From the NCBI GenBank assembly GCA_020635435.1, contig JACJZU010000002.1:62001-126000 (forward strand): a stretch of 64,000 nt of DNA. Direction: 5' to 3'. This DNA is from Flavobacteriales bacterium (lineage in GTDB: Bacteria > Bacteroidota > Bacteroidia > NS11-12g > UBA9320). Both the position numbers and the translations under genes were made by a program. The notes beneath the pieces are model-generated. The model was not told the origin of the DNA. It saw only the letters and a list, made by a program, of their open reading frames with translations, and did no database searches. Positions 34,129 to 43,145 of the stretch are shown piece after piece; the stretch's first letter is position 1; each line of letters opens with the position of its first letter.

Positions 34129-34950
34129 ATGGCAGTCAAGAGATTAAGACCGACAACACCAGGGCAGCGATTCCGCATCGCGAACACCTTCGAGGAAATA
34201 ACGACCTCAACGCCTGAGAAAAGTCTGCTCGCTCCGATCAAGAAGAGCGGTGGCCGGAATAATCAGGGTCGGATGACCGTGCGAAACATCGGGGGCGGAC
34301 ACAAACGACGTTACCGCGTTGTGGACTTCAAGCGTACCAAAGAGGGAGCAGCTGAGGTTTTGAGCATCGAGTACGATCCAAACCGCTCTGCGTTCATATC
34401 CCTGATCCAATACGGAGATGGAGAAAAGAAATACATCCTTGCACCGGTTGGTTTGAAGGTAGGACAAATGGTGGAGAGTGGCGAAAATGTGGCTCCGGAG
34501 GTTGGGAATACCCTTCCATTGGGATCCATGCCACTTGGTTCGATCATTCACAACATCGAATTGCAACCCGGTAAGGGGGGTGAAGTTTGCCGCAGCGCCG
34601 GAACAAGCGCGCAGCTGCAGGCGAGAGATGGTCGCTATTGTGTGATCAAATTCCCTTCAGGTGAAACACGTATGGTCCTTTCCACCTGTATCGCCACCAT
34701 AGGTACTGTGTCGAATCCGGATCACAGCTTGCTCCGATTGGGTAAAGCAGGAAGAAACCGTTGGTTGGGTCGTCGTCCGCGTACACGTCCGGCAGCGATG
34801 AACCCTGTGGATCACCCACAAGGAGGAGGAGAAGGAAAATCGAAAGGTGGACAGGCACGTTCACGCAAGGGTATACCTTCAAAAGGTAAGAAAACAAGGC
34901 ACCGCAAGAATTTGTCGGATCGTCTCATCATTGAACGACGCAAGAAATAG
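34129..34950 (+). CDS. rplB: ribosomal protein L2
   Basis: It has 273 residues. RNNQGRMTVRNIGGGHKRRYR, the RSAGTSAQLQARDG region and MNPVDHPQGGGEGKSKGG, with the histidine important for peptidyl transfer, are all present. Confidence 0.98.
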   Translation: MAVKRLRPTTPGQRFRIANTFEEITTSTPEKSLLAPIKKSGGRNNQGRMTVRNIGGGHKRRYRVVDFKRTKEGAAEVLSIEYDPNRSAFISLIQYGDGEKKYILAPVGLKVGQMVESGENVAPEVGNTLPLGSMPLGSIIHNIELQPGKGGEVCRSAGTSAQLQARDGRYCVIKFPSGETRMVLSTCIATIGTVSNPDHSLLRLGKAGRNRWLGRRPRTRPAAMNPVDHPQGGGEGKSKGGQARSRKGIPSKGKKTRHRKNLSDRLIIERRKK

Positions 34951-34961
34951 GATAACAGGAT

Positions 34962-35225
34962 ATGGCAAGATCGTTAAAAAAAGGCCCATTTGTCGATATT
35001 AAACTCGATCGAAAGGTTCAGTCTCAGATTGAAACCGGCAAGAAAACCGTGATCAAAACCTGGTCGAGAAGATCTATGATCACTCCGGATTTCGTGGGAC
35101 AGACTTTCGCAGTTCACAACGGGAACAAGTTCATTCCGGTTTACGTAACAGAGAACATGGTGGGACATAAATTGGGTGAATTTGCACCAACCCGCACATT
35201 TAAAGGTCATACGCAGAAAAAGTAA
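34962..35225 (+). CDS. rpsS: ribosomal protein S19
   Basis: It has 87 residues with the standard MARSLKKGPFVD start, RRSMITPDFVGQTFAVHNG and a C-terminal FAPTRTFKGH. It sits at the top of the 30S head next to S13. Confidence 0.97.
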   Translation: MARSLKKGPFVDIKLDRKVQSQIETGKKTVIKTWSRRSMITPDFVGQTFAVHNGNKFIPVYVTENMVGHKLGEFAPTRTFKGHTQKK

Positions 35226-35229
35226 TACA

Positions 35230-35643
35230 ATGGAAGCTAGAGCTATACTGAGGAATTGCCCGATGTCGCCGCGAAAGATGAGACTGGTTGCAGACCAGAT
35301 CCGCGGTGCCAAGGTTGGAGATGCCCTGAATATGTTGCGGTTCAACCAGAAACCGATGTACGCGAAGTATATGGAGAAACTGCTCATTTCGGCAATTGCC
35401 AACTACAAACAGGCAACAGACGGAACGGGCAATGAGGAAGACCTGGTCGTATTCACAGTAACTGTGGATGGTGGACGTATGCTGAAGCGTATCACACCTG
35501 CACCTCAAGGTAGAGCACACCGTGTTCGCAAACGTTCGAACCACATCACATTGGTAGTGAGCGATCTGCAGGAAGATGTTTATGATGAAGAGGAATACGA
35601 CGAAGATGTCGAGGACCTGGAAGAAGTAGAAACTGAAGAATAA
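35230..35643 (+). CDS. rplV: ribosomal protein L22 with an acidic C-terminal tail
   Basis: It has 137 residues from MEARAILRNCPMSPRKMR; a longer frame begins inside rpsS and is rejected. The L22 core ends about residue 118 (VRKRSNHITLVVSD). A tail of about 18 residues, mostly Glu and Asp (YDEEEYDEDVEDLEEVETEE in part), follows and is absent from the E. coli protein. Similar acidic tails occur in other Bacteroidota. Confidence 0.95.
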   Translation: MEARAILRNCPMSPRKMRLVADQIRGAKVGDALNMLRFNQKPMYAKYMEKLLISAIANYKQATDGTGNEEDLVVFTVTVDGGRMLKRITPAPQGRAHRVRKRSNHITLVVSDLQEDVYDEEEYDEDVEDLEEVETEE

Positions 35644-35649
35644 TACAAG

Positions 35650-36384
35650 ATGGGACAAAAAGTTAATCCGATAGGTCTGAGACTTGGTATCGTACGCGGT
35701 TGGGAATCAAACTGGTACGGTGGAGACACCTTTGCAGAGAAGCTCGCCGAGGACGATCGCATCCGCAAATACATAGCACTGCGTGTTCCGAAAGGTGGGA
35801 TATCCAAAGTGATCATTGAGCGCACGTTGAAGCGCATCATCATCACCATACATACTGCCCGTCCGGGAATTGTTATCGGAAAAGGGGGTAGTGAGGTGGA
35901 CAAGATCAAAGAAGAGATCAAGAAGCTCACGAAGAAAGATGTGGCGATCAATATCTATGAGATCAAGCGTCCGGAACTGGATGCCAAACTGGTAGGTGAA
36001 TCAATCGCCCAACAGATCGAGGGTCGTGTGAACTTCAAGCGTGCCATTAAAATGGCCATTGCCAGCACTATGCGCATGGGTGCACAAGGTGTGAAGGTTA
36101 TGGTAGCCGGTCGTTTGAACGGAGCTGAGATGGCACGTACACAGATGTACAAAGAAGGACGTATTCCATTGCACACCTTCCGTGCCGATGTGGATTATGC
36201 ACTTTCTGAAGCACAGACTGTATATGGAAAGATCGGTGTGAAAGTGTGGATCTTCAAGGAGGAGGTTTACGGCAAGCGCGATCTGAGCATCAATATGGGA
36301 ATGGGCGAGCAGAAGAAAGCTGAGCGCAAGAAAACCCCTGGTGCAACAGGTGCACGTCCTCCACGACGAACAAGTAAAAAGTAA
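35650..36384 (+). CDS. rpsC: ribosomal protein S3
   Basis: It has 244 residues with the start MGQKVNPIGLRLGI, a KH domain with IVIGKGGSEVDKIK, and the mRNA-entry helicase region ARTQMYKEGRIPLHT. A basic tail ends the protein. Confidence 0.97.
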   Translation: MGQKVNPIGLRLGIVRGWESNWYGGDTFAEKLAEDDRIRKYIALRVPKGGISKVIIERTLKRIIITIHTARPGIVIGKGGSEVDKIKEEIKKLTKKDVAINIYEIKRPELDAKLVGESIAQQIEGRVNFKRAIKMAIASTMRMGAQGVKVMVAGRLNGAEMARTQMYKEGRIPLHTFRADVDYALSEAQTVYGKIGVKVWIFKEEVYGKRDLSINMGMGEQKKAERKKTPGATGARPPRRTSKK

Positions 36385-36409
36385 TTTGGATCAGAAAAAG
36401 TAAGCGAAT

Positions 36410-36832
36410 ATGTTACTTCCAAAAAGAACGAAATTCCGTAAGCAGCAGAAAGGCCGTGTAACCGGCCTGGCCAACCGGGGACACCGGATCGAGTTTGGCA
36501 GCTTCGGTCTCAAATCACTGGAACCACACTGGATCACGTCGCGACAGATCGAATCTGCGCGTATCGCGATGACCCGTTATATGAAACGGGAGGGACGTGT
36601 ATGGATCCGAATATTCCCGGACAAACCGATCACCAAGAAACCTGCAGAGGTTCGGATGGGAAAAGGTAAGGGAGCACCTGAATACTGGGTCGCCACCGTT
36701 CGTCCCGGTACAGTTATGTTCGAGATCGATGGTGTGCCTTTGGCAGTAGCACAGGAGGCACTCCGACTCGCTGCACAGAAATTACCGGTAACTACCAAAT
36801 TCGTTGTAAAACCTGATTATTCAGAAAACTGA
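36410..36832 (+). CDS. rplP: ribosomal protein L16
   Basis: It has 140 residues: MLLPKRTKFRKQQKGR, ESARIAMTRYMKREGRVWIR and RMGKGKGAPEYWVA, the loop near the A-site tRNA. Confidence 0.97.
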   Translation: MLLPKRTKFRKQQKGRVTGLANRGHRIEFGSFGLKSLEPHWITSRQIESARIAMTRYMKREGRVWIRIFPDKPITKKPAEVRMGKGKGAPEYWVATVRPGTVMFEIDGVPLAVAQEALRLAAQKLPVTTKFVVKPDYSEN

Positions 36833-36834
36833 TC

Positions 36835-37062
36835 ATGACTTACGAGGATATCACAAACATGAACAATAAGGAGCTTCACTCAACATTGAGGGAAGAGCGT
36901 ATGATGTTGCAAAAACTGCGCTTCAATCACGCTGTATCTCCAATTGAAAATCCGAACAAGATCCGTGCGAGCAAAAAGTTGATCGCGCGATTGATGACGG
37001 AAGTAAATCGTCGTCGACATGATGCTGCAAAGCAATCGGCGCAAACCAACGAGAATAACTAA
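36835..37062 (+). CDS. rpmC: ribosomal protein L29
   Basis: It has 75 residues: two helices with LHSTLREERMMLQKLRFNHA and NKIRASKKLIARLMTEVNRR. The gap after rplP is two bases. Confidence 0.93.
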   Translation: MTYEDITNMNNKELHSTLREERMMLQKLRFNHAVSPIENPNKIRASKKLIARLMTEVNRRRHDAAKQSAQTNENN

Positions 37063-37070
37063 GAGGCGAA

Positions 37071-37325
37071 ATGGAAAGAAACGCTAGAAAAGAGATCGTA
37101 GGGGTGGTTGTTAGCAACCGCATGGACAAGTCCATCACTGTGAGCGTAGAGCGCAAGCAGAAGCACCCGAAATACGGAAAGTTCGTAAAGTCGACATCCA
37201 AGTTCACCGCTCACGACGAGAAGAACGAATGCAGCGAGCGAGATATCGTGCGCATCATGGAAACTCGTCCATTGAGCAAGAACAAGAGATGGAGATTGGT
37301 TGAGATCGTAGAAAAAGCGAAATAA
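37071..37325 (+). CDS. rpsQ: ribosomal protein S17
   Basis: It has 84 residues: RKEIVGVVVSNRMDKSITVS, ERKQKHPKYGKFV and VRIMETRPLSKNKRWRLVEI, the OB-fold primary 16S binder. Confidence 0.96.
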   Translation: MERNARKEIVGVVVSNRMDKSITVSVERKQKHPKYGKFVKSTSKFTAHDEKNECSERDIVRIMETRPLSKNKRWRLVEIVEKAK

Positions 37326-37329
37326 GAAA

Positions 37330-37698
37330 ATGATTCAACAGGAGTCGAGATTGAAAGTTGCGGACAACAGTGGCGCCAAAGAGGTGCTTTGTATCCGCGT
37401 ATTGGGTGGAACCGGTAAGCGATACGCCACCGTTGGAGACAAGATCGTTGTTACGGTAAAATCTGCCTTGCCATCCGGTGGTATGAAAAAAGGTCAGGTA
37501 TCCAAAGCAGTTGTGGTTCGTACGCGCAAGGAGCACCGCCGTCCCGACGGATCGTATATCCGTTTTGACGACAACTCATGTGTGTTGCTCAACGCTCAGG
37601 ATGAGCCACGTGCCACCCGTATTTTCGGTCCGGTAGCACGCGAGCTGCGCGACCGTCAGTTTATGAAAATCGTGTCTCTGGCACCTGAAGTATTATAA
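37330..37698 (+). CDS. rplN: ribosomal protein L14
   Basis: It has 122 residues: MIQQESRLKVADNSGAKEVL, VVRTRKEHRRPDGSYIRFDD and GPVARELRDRQFMKIVSLAPE. Length and motifs are those of the family. Confidence 0.97.
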   Translation: MIQQESRLKVADNSGAKEVLCIRVLGGTGKRYATVGDKIVVTVKSALPSGGMKKGQVSKAVVVRTRKEHRRPDGSYIRFDDNSCVLLNAQDEPRATRIFGPVARELRDRQFMKIVSLAPEVL

Positions 37699-37701
37699 GC
37701 C

Positions 37702-38037
37702 ATGGAAAGAAAGCACAACAAGTTGCAAAAATTGCACGTGAAGAAAGGCGATACCGTGAAGGTTCTGTCCGGTGAGGATAAGAATAAGACCGGTGAAGTG
37801 GTACAGGTTTACCCTGCCGAGCGACGTGCGATTGTACAGGGGGTTAATTTGGTTACCAAGCACCGCAAACCGGATGCCGACAACCCGAACGGTTCGATCG
37901 TGAAGCTCGAAGCACCGGTTCACATCAGTAAATTGATGGTTGTTGCGGGAGGAGAAGCCACCCGAATTGGTCGCAAACGAAACAGCGAAGGCAAATTGCA
38001 GCGCTATAGCAAGAAAACAGGAGACTTCATTAAGTAA
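37702..38037 (+). CDS. rplX: ribosomal protein L24
   Basis: It has 111 residues with a KOW motif (VKKGDTVKVLSGEDKNKTGE) and PNGSIVKLEAPVHISKLMVV. It is an early assembly protein near the tunnel exit. Confidence 0.96.
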   Translation: MERKHNKLQKLHVKKGDTVKVLSGEDKNKTGEVVQVYPAERRAIVQGVNLVTKHRKPDADNPNGSIVKLEAPVHISKLMVVAGGEATRIGRKRNSEGKLQRYSKKTGDFIK

Positions 38038-38042
38038 GAAGC

Positions 38043-38597
38043 ATGTACACACCATTATTAAAAGACAAGTACGAAAAGGAGATCATTCCTGCTCTTAAGG
38101 AAGAGCACCAGTACAAGAACATCATGGAAGTTCCCAAACTGGTGAAGATCTGCCTGAATCAGGGAGTTGGAGCAGGTGTTTCCGACAAGAAACTCGTTGA
38201 TACAGCGGTAGAAGAGATGACTCTTATTGCCGGTCAGAAAGCCGTTCCGACGTATTCACGTTTGGCGATCTCGAACTTCAAACTGCGCGAAAACATGCCG
38301 ATCGGAGCCCGTGTGACCTTGCGCGGTGTGAATATGTACGAATTCCTCGAGCGTTTGATCGCCGTAGCACTTCCACGTGTTCGCGATTTTCAGGGTGTGA
38401 ACGATAAAGGATTCGATGGTCGTGGTAACTACACCATGGGCGTAACGGAACAGATCATTTTCCCGGAAATTGATATCGATAAGGTGAATCGCATCAATGG
38501 TATGAACATCACGTTCGTAACCACTGCAAAAACAGATGTTGAATGCATGAGCCTTTTAACAAAACTCGGAATTCCATTTAAAAAGCAACTGAACTGA
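38043..38597 (+). CDS. rplE: ribosomal protein L5
   Basis: It has 184 residues: PKLVKICLNQGVGAG, QKAVPTYSRLAISNFKLREN, RVRDFQGVNDKGFDGRGNY and EIDIDKVNRINGMNI. It binds 5S rRNA and bridges to the 30S head. Confidence 0.97.
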   Translation: MYTPLLKDKYEKEIIPALKEEHQYKNIMEVPKLVKICLNQGVGAGVSDKKLVDTAVEEMTLIAGQKAVPTYSRLAISNFKLRENMPIGARVTLRGVNMYEFLERLIAVALPRVRDFQGVNDKGFDGRGNYTMGVTEQIIFPEIDIDKVNRINGMNITFVTTAKTDVECMSLLTKLGIPFKKQLN

Positions 38598-38598
38598 T

Positions 38599-38868
38599 AT
38601 GGCGAAGGAATCAATGAAAGCCAGACAGCGTAAGAGGGAGCGTTTAGTAGCCCGCTACGCAGAGAAACGAGCCAAACTGAAAGAAGAAGGCCGTTGGGAT
38701 GATATTCAGAAACTCCCAAGAAATTCTTCACCGGTACGCTTACGCAACCGATGCAGCATTACCGGTCGTCCGAGAGGGTACATGCGCGATTTCGGATTGT
38801 GCAGAAACCAGTTCCGACAATTGGCCTCAGAAGGCAAAATTCCCGGTGTAACAAAATCCAGTTGGTAA
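38599..38868 (+). CDS. rpsN: ribosomal protein S14, long zinc-free type
   Basis: It has 89 residues: MAKESMKARQRKRERL, PVRLRNRCSITGRPRGYMRD and CRNQFRQLASEG. It lacks the paired CxxC knuckles of the short zinc form. Confidence 0.96.
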   Translation: MAKESMKARQRKRERLVARYAEKRAKLKEEGRWDDIQKLPRNSSPVRLRNRCSITGRPRGYMRDFGLCRNQFRQLASEGKIPGVTKSSW

Positions 38869-38889
38869 GCCGATCAAAGAGTTAGAAAC

Positions 38890-39288
38890 ATGCAAACAGA
38901 TCCAATAGCTGACTACCTGACGAGTATACGGAACGCCATCAAGGCCAACCACCGAATCGTGGAAATTCCGGCGTCGAACATCAAGAAGAGCATCACGAAG
39001 GTGCTTTTCGATAAAGGATACATCCTCAACTACAAGTTTGAAGAGGAAGGTCCACAAGGAACGATCAAGATCGCCCTTAAATACCATCCGGTCACCAAGA
39101 TCCCGGCAATTCGCGAGTTGAAACGCGTTAGTAAGCCAGGTCTGCGACAGTACCGCGACTCCAAGAGCATTCCCCGTGTGATCAACGGACTTGGTATCGC
39201 GATCATGTCCACTTCGAAAGGGGTAATGACGGATAAAGAAGCGCGAAAGGAAAATGTAGGGGGAGAGGTTTTGTGCTACGTCTCCTAA
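38890..39288 (+). CDS. rpsH: ribosomal protein S8
   Basis: It has 132 residues: TDPIADYLTSIRNAIKANH, RVSKPGLRQYRDSKSIPRV and the C-terminal GIAIMSTSKGVMTDKEARK. It binds the central 16S domain and, in E. coli, represses the spc operon. Confidence 0.97.
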   Translation: MQTDPIADYLTSIRNAIKANHRIVEIPASNIKKSITKVLFDKGYILNYKFEEEGPQGTIKIALKYHPVTKIPAIRELKRVSKPGLRQYRDSKSIPRVINGLGIAIMSTSKGVMTDKEARKENVGGEVLCYVS

Positions 39289-39317
39289 TCAATAATTGAC
39301 TGAGAAATAAGTAAGAA

Positions 39318-39869
39318 ATGTCACGAGTAGGAAAAAACCCGATTAATATTCCAGCCGGTGTCGATATCAAGATCGACAACGGTGTGGTTACGGTAAAGGG
39401 GCCTAAAGGTACACTCACTCAGGAAGTGAGCGGTGGGATCAGCGTTGAGATCGAAGACGGTGTGCTCACTGTAAAACGTTCCTCCGAAGAGAAAGAACAA
39501 AAGGCAAAACACGGATTGTACCGCGCACTCATCAATAACATGATCGTGGGTGTATCTGAAGGATACAAAACCCAGCAGGAATTGATCGGTGTTGGTTACA
39601 AGGCCGAGGCTCAGGGACAGATCCTCGAATTGAGCCTTGGATACTCACACGGTATCTTCCTGCAAATTCCGGAAGAGGTGAGTGTTGTTACGGAAACCGT
39701 AAAAGGTAAGCCACCAATGATCACCCTGGAATCAGCCGATAAACAACTGATCGGTCAGGTTGCTGCGAAGATCCGTTCGTTCCGCAAGCCTGAGCCTTTC
39801 AAAGGAAAAGGTATCCGTTTCGTGGGTGAAGTTATTAGACGTAAAGCAGGTAAGTCTGCCGGTAAATAG
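39318..39869 (+). CDS. rplF: ribosomal protein L6
   Basis: It has 183 residues: MSRVGKNPINIPAGVDI, GPKGTLTQEVS, a second domain GVGYKAEAQGQILELSLGYS, and PEPFKGKGIRFVGEVIRRK at the end. Confidence 0.97.
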   Translation: MSRVGKNPINIPAGVDIKIDNGVVTVKGPKGTLTQEVSGGISVEIEDGVLTVKRSSEEKEQKAKHGLYRALINNMIVGVSEGYKTQQELIGVGYKAEAQGQILELSLGYSHGIFLQIPEEVSVVTETVKGKPPMITLESADKQLIGQVAAKIRSFRKPEPFKGKGIRFVGEVIRRKAGKSAGK

Positions 39870-39877
39870 GAATAGTT

Positions 39878-40231
39878 ATGCCAACTGCTAAAACATTGAG
39901 AAGAGAGAAAATTAAGAGCAGGGTGCGGAAGAAGATCTTCGGTACCGCTACAAAGCCGAGATTGTCGGTATTCCGTTCGAACAAACAGATCTATGGTCAG
40001 TTGATCGACGATGTCAATGGCGTAACCCTTTGTGCTGCACACAGCCTTAAGCTGGAAAGTGCCGATGCCGCCAACAAAGTGAATCAGGCTTTCGAAACCG
40101 GAAAATCATTGGGTGAGAAAGCGGTGGCAATGGGTATTGAGGAGATCGTATTTGACCGAAGTGGGTATCTGTACCATGGTCGAATTAAAAGTTTTGCAGA
40201 CGGCGCCCGCGAGGGAGGCTTAAAATTCTAA
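39878..40231 (+). CDS. rplR: ribosomal protein L18
   Basis: It has 117 residues: KPRLSVFRSNKQIYGQLIDD, GEKAVAMGIEEIVFDRSGY and LYHGRIKSFADGAREGGL. It is a 5S rRNA-binding protein. Confidence 0.97.
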   Translation: MPTAKTLRREKIKSRVRKKIFGTATKPRLSVFRSNKQIYGQLIDDVNGVTLCAAHSLKLESADAANKVNQAFETGKSLGEKAVAMGIEEIVFDRSGYLYHGRIKSFADGAREGGLKF

Positions 40232-40235
40232 GAAT

Positions 40236-40754
40236 ATGGCAACCGAAACATTAAAACGAATTAAAACAACTGATATCGAATTGAAAGATACAGTTGTAGG
40301 TATACAACGTGTTGCGAAAGTAACCAAAGGAGGACGTACATTCAGTTTCACTGCCATTGTGGTGGTGGGCGACGGTAATGGAGTTGTAGGACACGGTCTT
40401 GGTAAAGCCGGTGAGGTTATCGATGCCATTCAGAAAGGTATTGAAGATGCCAAGAAGAATTTGATCAAAGTGCCTATCATCAACGGAACCGTACCTCACG
40501 AGCAGCTTGGTAAATATTCCGGTGGCAAGGTATTCATCAAACCGGCCTCTCACGGAACAGGTGTTATTGCGGGTGGTGCGATGCGTGCGGTATTGGAAAG
40601 TGCCGGTGTACACGACGTATTGGCAAAATCGAAAGGTTCCTCAAACCCACACAACGTGGTAAAGGCTACCATCGACGCGCTCAGCCGCTTGCGCGATCCT
40701 TATACGGTTGCCGAGCAACGTGGTGTTTCCCTTTCGAAAGTATTTAACGGATAA
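40236..40754 (+). CDS. rpsE: ribosomal protein S5
   Basis: It has 172 residues with the N-terminal double-stranded RNA-binding domain (VAKVTKGGRTFSFTAIVVVG, GHGLGKAGEV) and a C-terminal GVIAGGAMRAVLESAGV and SSNPHNVVKAT. It is important for decoding fidelity. Confidence 0.97.
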   Translation: MATETLKRIKTTDIELKDTVVGIQRVAKVTKGGRTFSFTAIVVVGDGNGVVGHGLGKAGEVIDAIQKGIEDAKKNLIKVPIINGTVPHEQLGKYSGGKVFIKPASHGTGVIAGGAMRAVLESAGVHDVLAKSKGSSNPHNVVKATIDALSRLRDPYTVAEQRGVSLSKVFNG

Positions 40755-40763
40755 GACAGGAAA

Positions 40764-40940
40764 ATGGGCAAGATCAAAGTAACCAAAGTACGAAGCGCGA
40801 TCAACCGACCAAAAAGTCAGAAGTTGACCCTCGAAGCACTCGGCTTGCGCAAAATGAATCAAAGCAATGAATTCGACGATACACCAGCGGTGCGCGGTTT
40901 GATTGCCAAGGTATCACACTTAGTAAAAGTAGAAGAATAA
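40764..40940 (+). CDS. rpmD: ribosomal protein L30
   Basis: This short gene of 58 codons starts ATGGGCAAGATCAAAG at 40764 and ends TAA at 40938-40940. It reads MGKIKVTKVRSAINRPKSQK, TLEALGLRKMNQ and VRGLIAKVSHLVKVEE, the complete L30 family. It fits exactly between rpsE and rplO, one base before rplO. Confidence 0.95.
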   Translation: MGKIKVTKVRSAINRPKSQKLTLEALGLRKMNQSNEFDDTPAVRGLIAKVSHLVKVEE

Positions 40941-40941
40941 G

Positions 40942-41388
40942 ATGGATTTGAGCAATTTGAAACCGGCCAAAGGTTCGGTTAAGAAAGCAAAACGCATAGG
41001 TCGTGGCCAGGGTTCAACTCGTGGAGGAACATCCACAAAGGGACACAAGGGAGCACAATCAAGAACCGGATACAGCCGCAAGGTGGGTTTTGAAGGGGGA
41101 CAGATGCCAATTCAGCGCCGATTGCCGAAGCGCGGTTTCAAAAACCCACACCGTGTGGAATATACAGCACTGAATTTGGCCAAACTTCAGGAAATTTCTG
41201 AGAAGTACGGTCTTTCACAGATCAATCCCGAGATCTTGCACGCCCACAAACTGATCGGTAAAACCGAATTGGTTAAAGTACTCGGCCAGGGAGCCTTAAA
41301 ATCAGGTCTGGAAATAAAAGCACACGCTTTTTCTGCATCAGCCATTGCCGCAATTGAGGCTGCAGGAGGTAAGGCAGAAACGGTCTAA
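40942..41388 (+). CDS. rplO: ribosomal protein L15
   Basis: It has 148 residues: LSNLKPAKGSVKKAKRIGRG, GGTSTKGHKGAQSRTGYS, GFEGGQMPIQRRLPKRGF, and a C-terminal helical domain. Confidence 0.97.
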   Translation: MDLSNLKPAKGSVKKAKRIGRGQGSTRGGTSTKGHKGAQSRTGYSRKVGFEGGQMPIQRRLPKRGFKNPHRVEYTALNLAKLQEISEKYGLSQINPEILHAHKLIGKTELVKVLGQGALKSGLEIKAHAFSASAIAAIEAAGGKAETV

Positions 41389-41391
41389 GCC

Positions 41392-42744
41392 ATGAAGAAA
41401 TTAATAGACACCATACGCAATATTTTCCGAATAGAGGAACTTAAAACGAGGATACTCAACACCCTGCTTCTGCTGGTGGTGTATCGCGTAGGTACCTTTG
41501 TCCTGCTGCCCGGGATCGATAAATCGGTTTTGGACGATCTCAATGCCAGTAACCCGGCCAAGGGTTTGCTCGGCTTGATCGATACATTTGCGGGTGGTGC
41601 CTTCGAGCGTGCTTCCGTTTTCGCCCTGGGTATCATGCCCTACATTTCGGCGTCTATCGTTATTCAGTTGCTTACGGTTGCGGTTCCCTACTTCCAGAAA
41701 ATGCAAAAGGAAGGTGAGGATGGCCGTCGTCGGATCAATCAGATAACCCGATATCTCACCATCGTAATCACCGGAGTTCAGGCTGCGAGCTATATGATCA
41801 ACTTCAAGGCAACCAAGGGCATGGCCATTGTGAGCAGTTTGTCGCCTACTATGTTCATGATCAGTTCGGTTTGTGTTTTGATCGCCGGAACCATGTTCAC
41901 CATGTGGTTGGGAGAGCGGATCACCGACCGGGGACTGGGTAATGGTATTTCCCTCATCATTATGGTAGGAATCATTTCGCGATTGCCTTATTCATTGGGT
42001 GCGGAATTCCTGCACAAAATGGCCAATAACGGAGGCCCGATCATCTTCATCATGGAAATGGTATTCTGGCTCGCCGTTGTACTCTCTGTAGTATTGCTGG
42101 TACAAGGTACCCGAAGGATCCCGGTTCAGTACGCCAAACGTATCGTTGGTAACAAACAATACGGTGGTGTGCGTCAGTACCTTCCTCTGAAGGTGAACGC
42201 TGCAGGGGTAATGCCGATCATCTTCGCTCAGGCGTTGATGTTCATCCCGAGCAGTATTGCAGGATTTTTCCCCAACAGCGATACCTGGCAGGGAGTAATG
42301 CGCAGCTTTGTGGATTTCACAAGCTTCGGTTACAACCTGATCTTCTTCATACTGATCGTTCTGTTCACGTACTTCTACACAGCGATCACGATCAATCCGA
42401 CACAAATTGCGGATGACCTGAAACGCAACGGTGGATTTATCCCCGGTGTGAAGCCCGGAAGAGCCACTGCGAACTTTGTGGATGCGATCATGTCGCGTAT
42501 CACATTGCCCGGTGCCATATTCCTGGGATTTGTATCCATATTCCCCGCTTTCGCCGTATTGCTTGGCGTGAACGACCAGTTCGCACAATTCTATGGTGGT
42601 ACTTCATTGCTCATCATGGTGGGTGTTGTGCTGGATACGCTTTCCCAGATCGAAAGTTACCTGCTCATGCGTCACTACGATGGTTTGATGAAGTCGGGCA
42701 GGATCAAAGGAAGAAGTTCTACCGGTGGAGCTATTGCCGGTTAG
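41392..42744 (+). CDS. secY: preprotein translocase subunit SecY
   Basis: The 450-residue protein has ten transmembrane segments. The plug-side start is FRIEELKTRILNTLLLLVVY. GIMPYISASIVIQLLTV lies in TM2, and the cytoplasmic loops with QYAKRIVGNKQYGGVRQYLP and the C-terminal SYLLMRHYDG touch SecA and the ribosome. It forms the inner-membrane protein channel with SecE and SecG. Confidence 0.98.
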   Translation: MKKLIDTIRNIFRIEELKTRILNTLLLLVVYRVGTFVLLPGIDKSVLDDLNASNPAKGLLGLIDTFAGGAFERASVFALGIMPYISASIVIQLLTVAVPYFQKMQKEGEDGRRRINQITRYLTIVITGVQAASYMINFKATKGMAIVSSLSPTMFMISSVCVLIAGTMFTMWLGERITDRGLGNGISLIIMVGIISRLPYSLGAEFLHKMANNGGPIIFIMEMVFWLAVVLSVVLLVQGTRRIPVQYAKRIVGNKQYGGVRQYLPLKVNAAGVMPIIFAQALMFIPSSIAGFFPNSDTWQGVMRSFVDFTSFGYNLIFFILIVLFTYFYTAITINPTQIADDLKRNGGFIPGVKPGRATANFVDAIMSRITLPGAIFLGFVSIFPAFAVLLGVNDQFAQFYGGTSLLIMVGVVLDTLSQIESYLLMRHYDGLMKSGRIKGRSSTGGAIAG

Positions 42745-42752
42745 TTTTGAGA

Positions 42753-42783
42753 TTGATAATTTCAGTATATTAACTTAATTTTG
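42753..42783 (+). promoter_or_regulatory. probable internal promoter before infA
   Basis: TTG at 42753-42755, 20 bases, then TAATTTTG at 42776-42783, a full TAnnTTTG box. It lies in the 58-base gap between secY and infA, the only sizeable gap in the cluster, and may let infA and the alpha operon be expressed separately. Confidence 0.5.
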
Positions 42784-42802
42784 CAGCCCTTTTAGGGAAA
42801 AT

Positions 42803-43021
42803 ATGGCGAAACAAGAATCGATAAAGCAAGATGGGACTATCACGGAAGCCTTGTCGAATGCTATGTTTCGGGTGGAATTGGAGAACGGGCATCAGATCAT
42901 AGCCACGATCTCCGGAAAGATGCGGATGCACTACATACGTATCCTTCCCGGGGATAAGGTACAGGTGGAGATGTCTCCATATGATCTGTCAAGAGGACGA
43001 ATTACATACAGATATAAATAG
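42803..43021 (+). CDS. infA: translation initiation factor IF-1
   Basis: It has 72 residues and is a single S1-like OB domain: MAKQESIKQDGTITEAL, NAMFRVELENGHQIIATISG and VEMSPYDLSRGRITYRYK. It blocks the A site during initiation. It directly follows secY; the map gene often found here in Bacteroidota is absent. Confidence 0.97.
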   Translation: MAKQESIKQDGTITEALSNAMFRVELENGHQIIATISGKMRMHYIRILPGDKVQVEMSPYDLSRGRITYRYK

Positions 43022-43025
43022 ACCG

Positions 43026-43142
43026 ATGAAAGTCACAGCATCCGTAAAAAAACGCAGTGCCGATTGCAAGATCGTGAAACGCAATGGCAAGGTGTACGTA
43101 ATCAACAAGAAGAATCCTAAATTCAAGCAACGTCAAGGATAA
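43026..43142 (+). CDS. rpmJ: ribosomal protein L36, zinc-free form
   Basis: It has 38 codons: start ATG at 43026, stop TAA at 43140-43142. MKVTASVKKRSADCKIVK and YVINKKNPKFKQRQG identify L36. Only one cysteine (residue 14) remains of the Cys3-His zinc site, so this form cannot bind zinc in the usual way. Confidence 0.95.
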   Translation: MKVTASVKKRSADCKIVKRNGKVYVINKKNPKFKQRQG

Positions 43143-43145
43143 ATT

